Origin: an uncultured Lachnospiraceae bacterium
GTDB taxonomy: Bacteria > Bacillota > Clostridia > Lachnospirales > Lachnospiraceae
Length of the DNA: 5,541 bases
Direction: 5' to 3'
Assembly (NCBI GenBank): GCA_910577655.1
Contig: CAJTOW010000186.1
Coordinates: forward strand, 1-5,541
Each line of letters begins with the position of its first letter. Positions within the stretch are counted from its first letter, which is position 1. This document shows, piece by piece, positions 1-4,578 of the stretch. A model generated the notes under the pieces. The model did no database searches. It was not told where the DNA came from and was given only the letters and a program-made list of their open reading frames with translations. The position numbers were made by a program, and so were the translations under genes.

Positions 1-15
1 ACTACGTTTTCGTAC

Positions 16-40
16 GGTCAGCGCAGCGAGTGCGCAGACC
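16..40. repeat. GC-rich hairpin at left edge
   Basis: GGTC-a-GCGCA (16-25) pairs with TGCGC-a-GACC (31-40) around the loop GCGAG, giving nine base pairs with one A/A mismatch. No run of T follows on either strand, so it is not a convincing intrinsic terminator. It may close the transcript of a gene left of the window or belong to an interspersed repeat, since a copy of the TGAACTGTTAC motif follows at 45-55. Confidence 0.5.
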
Positions 41-65
41 TATCTGAACTGTTACATATTCACTA

Positions 66-94
66 TTGACATAAGTCCGAATTCAGACTATACT
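66..94 (+). promoter_or_regulatory. Sigma-A promoter of marR
   Basis: TTGACA (66-71) and TATACT (89-94) are separated by exactly 17 bases, a near-consensus housekeeping promoter. Transcription would start near 101, leaving a leader of about 83 bases before the marR ATG. The strength of the core elements suggests the promoter needs repression, which fits the palindrome in its spacer. Confidence 0.85.
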
Positions 95-132
95 ATCAAG
101 TACGAAATCAGACTATATATTCATCAGACTAT
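74..132. promoter_or_regulatory. Probable tandem operator upstream of marR
   Basis: AGTCCGAATTCAGACT (74-89) is a palindrome with 7 of 8 pairs matching, and it fills the spacer between the -35 and -10 boxes. A 19-base block starting at 74 returns at 99 with two differences (25-base period), covering the expected transcription start. A third partial copy, TCAGACTAT, lies at 124-132; the same nonamer occurs at 83-91 and 108-116. MarR proteins bind such palindromes as dimers and often repress their own promoter, so autoregulation is the natural reading. That step is inference. Confidence 0.6.
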
Positions 133-183
133 TAACTCACCAAACCACAAACTCACTATACGATTAAGGAGAGTACCGTAATC

Positions 184-747
184 ATGAACAAAGAAACCAG
201 TAGATCTGCCCAATATGACATAGCTGCAAAGAATCATTCCCACAGTAGAAGCCAGCATGACACGGAGAGTCTTCCATCCGCGGTTCCTGGCTGCTCCAGC
301 CCCGCCGCCGCAAGCCATCCCCAGAAGGAGCTGGCCGAGTTCAATTACTACTGGCGGTGTATTGATGATATCTACCATGATCTGGCCCGGAAACTTGGTT
401 TGTCGGACAGCGCCCTGATCATCCTCTACGGCCTTTACACCCTGGGGGACGGAAGCCTCCAGCGGGATATCTGCCAGCAGGCCTCTGTCAGCAAGCAGAC
501 CATCCATTCCTCCATCCGCAATCTGGAGCGGGACGGCTATCTGTGGCTGGAAACCGGCGGCAGAGACAAGCGGATCTGGCTCACAGAAAAAGGCAAAGAG
601 CTGATTCATTACAAAATAGCCCCTGTCGTGGCCCTGGAAAATGCCGCCTTCACCACACTCGGTCCCGAAAAGAGCCGTGAATTTCTCCGGCTCAACGCTG
701 AGTATGTCCAGATCCTGCGGATGCTGGCAAACGGACTTTCTGTGTGA
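184..747 (+). CDS. MarR-family winged-helix transcriptional regulator
   Basis: A 187-residue DNA-binding regulator. The core starts near residue 47. Helices around 49-90 should form the dimer and ligand-binding part. A winged helix-turn-helix follows, with the recognition helix about 103-115 (SKQTIHSSIRNLE) and a beta wing about 119-133 carrying the typical D128-K-R130 of the family. MarR proteins are cytoplasmic dimers released from DNA by small phenolic or toxic ligands. The start at 184 is supported by AAGGAGA at 166-172, and no other in-frame ATG precedes the core. The first ~46 residues are rich in Ser, His, Ala and Pro, look disordered, and make the protein longer than the usual 140-150 residues. 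The next gene is a MATE exporter on the same strand, the probable target, as in the mepR/mepA pair. The ligand cannot be told from sequence. Confidence 0.9.
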   Translation: MNKETSRSAQYDIAAKNHSHSRSQHDTESLPSAVPGCSSPAAASHPQKELAEFNYYWRCIDDIYHDLARKLGLSDSALIILYGLYTLGDGSLQRDICQQASVSKQTIHSSIRNLERDGYLWLETGGRDKRIWLTEKGKELIHYKIAPVVALENAAFTTLGPEKSREFLRLNAEYVQILRMLANGLSV

Positions 748-770
748 TGCCATTTGTGTAATGCCATCTG
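743..770 (+). repeat. 14-base tandem duplication at marR stop codon
   Basis: TGTGATGCCATTTG (743-756) is followed directly by TGTAATGCCATCTG (757-770), identical at 12 of 14 positions. The first unit contains the marR stop codon (TGA at 745-747). It looks like a small slippage duplication in the 3' region. Confidence 0.55.
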
Positions 771-781
771 CATAAGCCCTC

Positions 782-845
782 CTGAACCGTAACAGTTCAG
801 ATATCCCTTGAACTGTTATCCTGAGCTGTCACACATGTGCCAGCT
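782..845. repeat. Inverted-repeat cluster between marR and MATE gene
   Basis: TAACAGTTCA (790-799) pairs perfectly with TGAACTGTTA (809-818) across a 9-base loop. An overlapping alternative pairs CTGAAC (782-787) with GTTCAG (795-800). A further related copy, TGAGCTGTCAC, lies at 822-832, and AGCTG/CAGCT (824-828 and 841-845) enclose the palindrome CACATGTG (832-839). No T-tract follows, so it may act as a transcript-stabilising or attenuating structure, a protein-binding site, or an interspersed repeat rather than a classic terminator. A close relative lies just after the MATE gene at 2299-2330. Confidence 0.65.
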
Positions 846-922
846 GACCGCGGACCAATACAAGAACAATCATTGATTAATCTTATCATAGCCGTCCCGG
901 CCCTGCGCCTGGACAGCGGAAC

Positions 923-926
923 GGAG
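923..926 (+). promoter_or_regulatory. Ribosome binding site deciding MATE start
   Basis: GGAG at 923-926 lies six bases before the ATG at 933. The frame stays open upstream to a GTG at 837, but that codon sits in the repeat cluster without a good ribosome binding site, and the extra 32 residues do not resemble a MATE N-terminus. Confidence 0.7.
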
Positions 927-932
927 CAGCCT

Positions 933-2282
933 ATGAATACGAAAATCCAGCTATCTGATCATTTCACCTACCGCAGGCTTTTGCGGTTTGTCCTGCCCTC
1001 CATTGTCATGATGATCTTCACATCCATCTATGGCGTGGTGGACGGACTGTTTGTATCCAATTTTGTGGGCAAGACGCCCTTTGCCGCCGTGAACCTGATC
1101 ATGCCCTTTCTCATGATGCTGGGCTGTCTGGGCTTCATGATCGGCACCGGCGGCAGCGCCATTGTCGCCATGACCCTGGGCGAAGGGAAAAAGGATCTTG
1201 CCAACGCCTATTTTTCCATGATGGTCTATGTGACTATTGCCGCCGGAATCCTTCTGGCCATTCTGGGGATCATCACCGTCCCTGCCGTATCTGTCATGCT
1301 GGGAGCCCAGGGGGAAATGCTGTCCCACTGCATCCTGTATGGCCGCATCCTGCTGCCGGCAGTGCCTGCCTTCATGCTCCAGAATGTATTTCAGAGCTTC
1401 CTGGTCACAGCGGAAAAGCCACAGCTGGGGCTGGCCGTCACCGTAGGCGCAGGCCTCACCAACATCATCCTGGACGCGCTTCTGGTAGCAGTATTTCCCA
1501 TGGGCATCGTGGGTGCTGCCCTGGCGACCACCATCAGCCAGATGGTAGGCGGCCTGGTGCCCCTTGTGTATTTTTGTAAAAGCTCCTCCGGCCTGCTGCA
1601 TCTGGGCCGCCCCTGCTTTTACGGGAAGATTCTGGTAAAAACCTGCCTTAACGGCTCCTCGGAGCTTATGACCAATCTGTCCATGTCCCTGGTGAACATC
1701 CTCTACAACTTCCAGCTGATGCGTTTCGCCGGAGAGGACGGCATCGCGGCCTATGGTGTCATCATGTATGTGAACTTTATTTTCATCGCCATGTTCGTGG
1801 GCTATTCCATCGGCAGCGCCCCGCTGACCAGCTACCATTACGGAGCCCACGGCCTGGACGAAGTCCGGAACCTGCTCCACAAAAGCCTGGTGATCACCGG
1901 AACCGCCGGTGTCGTTCTGACCGGTCTGGCGGAGATCCTGGCCTTCCCTCTGGCCCGTATCTTCGTAGGCTACGACCCGGAGCTGTATGCCATGACCGGA
2001 CGGGGCTTCATGATCTATTCCTTGTCCTTCCTGATTATGGGCTTCAACATCTACGGCTCCGCCTACTTCACCTCCCTGGGAAATGGCGCCGTCTCCGCGG
2101 CCATCTCATTTTTACGGACTCTGCTGTTCCAGGTGGTTGCGGTTATGGGGCTGCCGTTTCTTATTGGACTGGATGGGATCTGGCTGGCCATTGTGGCAGC
2201 AGAGCTGCCTGCGCTGGCGGTAACGGGGTATTTCTTTGTGAGTACGCGAAAGAGATATTTTCCGGCTTTCCCTGCCCCGTGA
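933..2282 (+). CDS. MATE-family multidrug efflux transporter
   Basis: A 449-residue integral membrane protein, the usual MATE length, expected to export cationic drugs or dyes in exchange for Na+ or H+. Two six-helix lobes can be traced. The N lobe begins with a hydrophobic stretch at about 17-45 ending in DGLFVSNFVG, then the glycine-rich GTGGSAIVAMTLGEGK (71-86), EKPQLGLAV (161-169), LD (180-181) and GIVGAALATTISQ (191-203), all typical of the family. The C lobe contains a long helix pair at 241-290, GYSIGSAPLTSYHYGA (290-305), matching the common G..QPL..YNYGA signature but with Ser for Gln, and a last helix pair at about 393-437. The C-terminus is short and basic (STRKRY). It lies 185 bases after marR on the same strand. 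No convincing promoter is visible in that gap, so readthrough from the marR promoter is likely. The substrate is unknown. Confidence 0.92.
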   Translation: MNTKIQLSDHFTYRRLLRFVLPSIVMMIFTSIYGVVDGLFVSNFVGKTPFAAVNLIMPFLMMLGCLGFMIGTGGSAIVAMTLGEGKKDLANAYFSMMVYVTIAAGILLAILGIITVPAVSVMLGAQGEMLSHCILYGRILLPAVPAFMLQNVFQSFLVTAEKPQLGLAVTVGAGLTNIILDALLVAVFPMGIVGAALATTISQMVGGLVPLVYFCKSSSGLLHLGRPCFYGKILVKTCLNGSSELMTNLSMSLVNILYNFQLMRFAGEDGIAAYGVIMYVNFIFIAMFVGYSIGSAPLTSYHYGAHGLDEVRNLLHKSLVITGTAGVVLTGLAEILAFPLARIFVGYDPELYAMTGRGFMIYSLSFLIMGFNIYGSAYFTSLGNGAVSAAISFLRTLLFQVVAVMGLPFLIGLDGIWLAIVAAELPALAVTGYFFVSTRKRYFPAFPAP

Positions 2283-2298
2283 GCTGTAACGTATCTTT

Positions 2299-2330
2299 GT
2301 AACAGTTCAGACACCCCCCTGAACTATTAC
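2299..2330. repeat. Inverted repeat after the MATE gene
   Basis: GTAACAGTTCAG (2299-2310) pairs with CTGAACTATTAC (2319-2330) at 11 of 12 positions around an 8-base loop. It begins 17 bases after the MATE stop codon, and its arms and loop closely match the copy at 789-819. A related half-copy, TGAGCTGTAAC (2280-2290), overlaps the MATE stop codon itself. The stem could end or protect the MATE transcript, but no T-tract follows. Confidence 0.65.
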
Positions 2331-2333
2331 GGT

Positions 2334-2428
2334 ATCTGCCCATAAAAACCGCTTCGCAATGGGGCAGATGCCCCTTGACCACTATGTATTCGAACGGTTA
2401 CGGTTCACGGGGCGGTTGTTCCAAGGGG
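2334..2428 (+). other. Overlapping alternative stem-loops before the toxin-antitoxin promoter
   Basis: ATCTGCCC (2334-2341) can pair with GGGCAGAT (2362-2369). The second arm also fits a compact hairpin GGGGC-AGAT-GCCCC (2361-2374). CCCCTTG (2371-2377) in turn matches CAAGGGG (2422-2428). These pairings exclude one another, as in attenuators, but no T-run follows any of them and no ORF begins between them. The stretch from 2283 to 2456 holds no gene that I can support. Confidence 0.35.
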
Positions 2429-2456
2429 TACGCTCTGGCGGTGCCCGCACCAGTTG

Positions 2457-2485
2457 TTGATATTTCGCGTATCTTAGGATATAAT
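2457..2485 (+). promoter_or_regulatory. Promoter of the toxin-antitoxin operon
   Basis: TTGATA (2457-2462) and TATAAT (2480-2485) are 17 bases apart, an almost ideal sigma-A promoter. Transcription should start near 2492, about 50 bases before the antitoxin ATG, so the module has its own promoter. Confidence 0.85.
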
Positions 2486-2499
2486 TGGGACATAAGATA
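2470..2499. promoter_or_regulatory. Probable operator of the toxin-antitoxin operon
   Basis: TATCTTA (2470-2476) and TAAGATA (2493-2499) form a perfect 7-base inverted repeat separated by 16 bases. Arm centres are 23 bases apart, about two helical turns, so both face the same side of the DNA. The -10 box lies between the arms and the likely start point falls beside the right arm. Antitoxins, alone or with their toxin, commonly bind such sites to shut down their own operon; binding here is inferred. Confidence 0.55.
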
Positions 2500-2526
2500 A
2501 GACACAATAAAGATTCTGCCCACTGG

Positions 2527-2532
2527 AAAGGA
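2527..2532 (+). promoter_or_regulatory. Ribosome binding site of the antitoxin
   Basis: AAAGGA at 2527-2532 lies eight bases before the ATG at 2541. An in-frame ATG at 2532 overlaps this site and is therefore the less likely start. Confidence 0.7.
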
Positions 2533-2540
2533 TGACAATC

Positions 2541-2783
2541 ATGACGCTGATAAAAGAAAGAGCAGTGAAAATGATACAACATATGCCGGAAGATACCATG
2601 TTTTATGTTGTCAATATTTTAGAAAATCTACAAGCTATGTCTATTAACCGGGAGAAAGACAAGGAAATGGCAAAAGCCGCACTTGAGGATATTCTAAACA
2701 TGGAAAAAAGACTGCCAGCTGACTTTGATATAAAACGCGAACTGGCTGAAGCGAGGGATGAACGATATGGTAATATTAATTGA
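2541..2783 (+). CDS. Antitoxin-like small protein, partner of PIN toxin
   Basis: An 80-residue, charged, mostly helical protein that I cannot place in a named family with certainty. Residues 3-31 (LIKERAVKMIQ, MPED, then VVNILENL) follow the pattern of DUF2281-like antitoxins: a short helix, a Met/Leu-Pro-Glu turn, and a second helix. Residues 36-56 are rich in Lys and Glu. The tail after LPADFD (58-63), ELAEARDERYG, resembles the C-terminal toxin-binding segments of many antitoxins. The role is inferred mainly from position: its end overlaps the start of the PIN toxin by 17 bases, and it has its own promoter with an inverted-repeat operator. In such pairs the antitoxin blocks the nuclease site and represses transcription. 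The DNA-binding part is not obvious, so repression could depend on the complex. The AT-rich composition sets it apart from neighbouring genes. Confidence 0.7.
   Translation: MTLIKERAVKMIQHMPEDTMFYVVNILENLQAMSINREKDKEMAKAALEDILNMEKRLPADFDIKRELAEARDERYGNIN
2753..2758 (+). promoter_or_regulatory. Ribosome binding site of the toxin, inside the antitoxin gene
   Basis: GAGGGA at 2753-2758 lies eight bases before the ATG at 2767. An ATG at 2758 in the same frame overlaps this site and would add only MND in front of the usual PIN N-terminus, so 2767 is preferred. Placement inside the antitoxin gene implies coupled translation. Confidence 0.7.
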
Positions 2784-3186
2784 CACCAATGTCATTTTGG
2801 ATATTTTTCTGAAAAGAGAACCTTATAAAACGAATTCAGAACTCATACTGACAAAATGCGCTGACAGACAGATCACAGGATATCTGGCTGCACACAGTAT
2901 TCCCAATTTGTTCTATATATTGAGAAAAGAATATTCCCAGCAGGAACGGCGGAAAATTATCAGAAATTTGTGTTGTATTTTTCGCATTTCAGATTTAAAT
3001 CTCGACAAAATATTATCTGCCGTTGATAATGAGGATTTTTCAGATTTTGAAGACTGTCTGCAGGAAGAATGTGCTGTAAATGTAATGGCAGATTATATTG
3101 TGACAAGAAATCCTGGAGATTTTGCAAGATCAAGAGTAAAAATAATTGAACCAGAAGAATTTGTTGCACTCCTGCAAAGAAGCTAA
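2767..3186 (+). CDS. PIN-domain (VapC-like) ribonuclease toxin
   Basis: A 139-residue single-domain protein of the PIN_3 type. It opens with the hallmark VILIDTNVILD (2-12), placing D6 and N8 at the metal site. Further conserved acidic positions are E25, E95-D96 in DFEDCLQ, and D118 in the block DYIVTRNPGDF (109-119). The closing EPEEFVALL (128-136) is typical of this subgroup. PIN toxins are Mg2+/Mn2+-dependent endoribonucleases, and VapC members usually cut tRNA or rRNA to halt translation until the antitoxin is restored. The RNA target is unknown. All expected acidic residues are present, so the gene looks intact. It overlaps the antitoxin gene and probably shares its mRNA. Both genes are much richer in A+T than their surroundings (16 G+C in 60 bases at 2761-2820 against 33 in 60 at 1081-1140), which suggests horizontal arrival. 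Confidence 0.88.
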   Translation: MVILIDTNVILDIFLKREPYKTNSELILTKCADRQITGYLAAHSIPNLFYILRKEYSQQERRKIIRNLCCIFRISDLNLDKILSAVDNEDFSDFEDCLQEECAVNVMADYIVTRNPGDFARSRVKIIEPEEFVALLQRS

Positions 3187-3191
3187 AAATT

Positions 3192-3221
3192 CATAGGCGC
3201 CGCTATGGGATGCCTCCCCAT
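3192..3221 (+). other. Weak overlapping hairpins after the toxin gene
   Basis: CATAG (3192-3196) pairs with CTATG (3203-3207), and ATGGG (3205-3209) pairs with CCCAT (3217-3221), so only one of the two can form. Neither is followed by a T-run on the plus strand, so they are poor intrinsic terminators, although their position 6 to 35 bases after the toxin stop is where one would be expected. Confidence 0.3.
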
Positions 3222-3233
3222 CACCACACTCTC

Positions 3234-3301
3234 CTGTCAGTTTTCCCCGCCCCGTGTATAATCCCGAAAAATATTGTTTTTTCCCTGCAATCGTATATAA
3301 T
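3234..3301 (+). promoter_or_regulatory. Two possible promoters before the 88-residue gene
   Basis: The first candidate is CTGTCA (3234-3239), a 17-base gap and a perfect TATAAT (3257-3262). The second is TTGTTT (3274-3279), a 16-base gap and another perfect TATAAT (3296-3301). Both -35 boxes are imperfect. The pair suggests the downstream gene is transcribed independently of the toxin-antitoxin operon. Confidence 0.55.
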
Positions 3302-3336
3302 ACAATTTGTAAACAACTGACCATGACTCTTCGATC

Positions 3337-3341
3337 GGAGG
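3337..3341 (+). promoter_or_regulatory. Ribosome binding site deciding the start of the 88-residue gene
   Basis: GGAGG at 3337-3341 lies eight bases before the ATG at 3350. The frame is open upstream to 3254, but that would read through both candidate promoters and give an N-terminus without a ribosome binding site. Confidence 0.75.
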
Positions 3342-3349
3342 TTTTGCCT

Positions 3350-3616
3350 ATGTTCCGCATGTGGGGAAAAATATGGAAGGACAATCACCTGGTCCGGGAC
3401 ACGGTGGTCTGCATCACAGACTACAGTCTCTCCCGCACCGCCATGGTATTCCAGTCCCTGGATGATATCTGCTTTGAATTTGACCTGGAAAAGCCTATCT
3501 GGCTGGATGCCAATATCTCCGAATTCCAGCGGGTGGCCAAAACCCGGTTCCGGCAGGACAGCTTTATTGAAGTGATCGAGTTTGATTATCTGGAGATCCA
3601 GGTGATTGAAGAATAA
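3350..3616 (+). CDS. Conserved-looking small protein of unknown function
   Basis: I cannot assign a function. The product is 88 residues, without a signal peptide or membrane segment, so probably cytoplasmic. It begins MFRMWGKIWKDN, then a short strand-like DTVVC (17-21), a helix-like part around FQSLDDICFEFDL (34-46), the aromatic PIWLDANISEF (49-59), a basic patch RVAKTRFRQD (61-70), and an acidic hydrophobic tail FDYLEIQVIEE (78-88). From memory, unchecked, near-identical arrangements with PIWLD..I.EF and F.YLEIQVIE occur as hypothetical proteins in many Lachnospiraceae. The strong ribosome binding site and tandem promoters support a real, independently expressed gene. Composition resembles the MATE and SDR genes rather than the AT-rich toxin-antitoxin pair. 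The SDR gene starts 71 bases after the stop and could be cotranscribed, although nothing in either product links them. Confidence 0.8.
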   Translation: MFRMWGKIWKDNHLVRDTVVCITDYSLSRTAMVFQSLDDICFEFDLEKPIWLDANISEFQRVAKTRFRQDSFIEVIEFDYLEIQVIEE

Positions 3617-3638
3617 ACCGGGCTTTCAAGCTATATTT

Positions 3639-3660
3639 CTGAACTGTTATGAACTTTTAC
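3639..3660 (+). repeat. Tandem TGAACTGTTAC-type motif before the SDR gene
   Basis: TGAACTGTTAT (3640-3650) is followed, sharing one base, by TGAACTTTTAC (3650-3660). Both resemble the arms of the inverted repeats at 789-819 and 2299-2330, but here they are in direct orientation, 10 bases (one helical turn) apart, and directly upstream of the SDR ribosome binding site. This arrangement suits cooperative protein binding better than an RNA hairpin. Confidence 0.5.
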
Positions 3661-3673
3661 ACCCATACTATAC

Positions 3674-3680
3674 AAGGAGG
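3674..3680 (+). promoter_or_regulatory. Ribosome binding site deciding the SDR start
   Basis: AAGGAGG at 3674-3680 lies seven bases before the ATG at 3688. An in-frame ATG at 3649 sits inside the repeated motif with no ribosome binding site and would add 13 residues ahead of the normal SDR N-terminus. Confidence 0.85.
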
Positions 3681-3687
3681 TTTTACG

Positions 3688-4467
3688 ATGACTGATTATC
3701 AGAAGCTTTTCTCCCTGGTCGGCAAACGCGCCCTGATTACCGGAGGCACCGGTGGACTGGGCAGCCAGATTGCGGCGGCATTTCTGCAGAACGGCGCGGA
3801 TGTGGCGGTCTGCGGAGGGCACCCGGAGAAAGCAGACCCTCTGGGCGAGCTGGCTGCTTCCCTGGGACGCCGTTTTCTTGCCCTGAAATGCAACATCACA
3901 AAGCCGGATGAAGTCACCGTTATGCTGGACCAGATCGCGGACTCATGGGGCGGCCTGGATATCCTGGTCAACAGCGCCGGGATCAACCGGCTCATCCGTG
4001 CCGAGGAATACGACGACGAGACATTTGCCCAGGTCATGGACCTGAATCTCAACGGACTCCACACAGTCACCCGGGAAGTGGGCAGGCGGTTTATGATCCC
4101 CAAGAACTATGGGCGCATCGTCAACCTGTCATCGGTCAAGAGCCTTATCGGCACCACGGAGAATTACATCGCCTACTGCGCCAGCAAGGGCGCAGTGAAT
4201 ATGTATACAAAGCAGCTTGCCTGCGAATGGGGCAAATACCTTATTACAGTCAATGCCATAGCCCCCACCTTCGTCCGCACGCCTATCAATTCCTTCCAGC
4301 TGGATGACCCGGTCTTCTATAAGAAACTCACCGACCGCATTCCCTTAGGACGCATCGGCCAGGAAGCAGATATCGCCAGCGCGGCTCTCTATCTGTCCAG
4401 CGATGCCGCCGCCTTCGTCAGCGGCCAGGTGCTGTGCGTGGACGGGGGACTGACAGCCATGCAATGA
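3688..4467 (+). CDS. Classical short-chain dehydrogenase/reductase
   Basis: A 259-residue cytoplasmic NAD(P)-dependent oxidoreductase of the classical SDR family, usually tetrameric. The Rossmann dinucleotide motif TGGTGGLG is at 18-25, the NSAG variant of NNAG at 95-98, and the structural Asn at 120. The active site is S149, Y163 and K167 (YCASK). The cofactor-side segment is NAIAPTFVRTP (189-199), and the C-terminus has the usual GRIGQEADIASAALYLSSD and SGQVLCVDGG blocks. From memory, the overall pattern is closest to gluconate 5-dehydrogenase and KduD-like sugar-acid enzymes, but substrate specificity in this family cannot be read safely, so no gene symbol is given. After beta strand 2 the sequence is CGGHPEK without Asp, which leans towards NADP(H). 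No sugar-acid transporter or kinase is nearby. Transcription ends at the strong terminator at 4579-4623. Confidence 0.92.
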   Translation: MTDYQKLFSLVGKRALITGGTGGLGSQIAAAFLQNGADVAVCGGHPEKADPLGELAASLGRRFLALKCNITKPDEVTVMLDQIADSWGGLDILVNSAGINRLIRAEEYDDETFAQVMDLNLNGLHTVTREVGRRFMIPKNYGRIVNLSSVKSLIGTTENYIAYCASKGAVNMYTKQLACEWGKYLITVNAIAPTFVRTPINSFQLDDPVFYKKLTDRIPLGRIGQEADIASAALYLSSDAAAFVSGQVLCVDGGLTAMQ

Positions 4468-4578
4468 GGAAATCAGCAGTTTCTGTCTGCACTCAGCCGG
4501 TCACCGGGCCAGCCCACCGGGAGCATGCATGTAACGGCCGGAACCTGGGCCGCTTAAAATGGTACCCATAGACAACCA

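Noticed and set aside
124..753. Minus-strand reading frame (209 codons) opposite marR
   Set aside because: It covers the marR gene and its promoter. The translation has no domain, while the plus-strand frame is a clear MarR protein with a ribosome binding site.
862..890. Possible MATE promoter with TATCAT at 884-889 and the palindrome AATCATTGATT at 868-878
   Set aside because: No acceptable -35 box is present at 16-18 bases, and the 11-base palindrome is too short and unlike the marR operator to claim a site.
837..932. N-terminal extension of the MATE protein from GTG 837
   Set aside because: The 32 extra residues start inside the palindrome CACATGTG, lack a ribosome binding site and do not resemble the family, whereas ATG 933 has GGAG at good spacing.
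951..1880. Long minus-strand reading frame (309 codons) opposite the MATE gene
   Set aside because: Its product is a His/Gly/Gln-rich string with no recognisable fold, and it mirrors codon bias of the plus-strand MATE gene, which is certain.
2382..2582. 66-codon minus-strand frame across the toxin-antitoxin promoter
   Set aside because: It spans a strong plus-strand promoter and operator, and its Cys/Tyr/His-rich product has no recognisable features.
2283..3349. Insertion sequence or attachment-site boundaries around the AT-rich module
   Set aside because: I found no transposase, terminal inverted repeats or convincing direct repeats flanking the module; only composition suggests transfer.
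44..3660. CRISPR-like array from the TGAACTGTTAC copies
   Set aside because: Copies are short, irregularly spaced, in both orientations and split by whole genes; no regular spacers and no cas genes are present.
3945..4307. Second plus-strand frame of 120 codons inside the SDR gene
   Set aside because: It is an overlapping frame whose Pro/His/Arg/Gln-rich product arises from the SDR codons. No ribosome binding site or domain.
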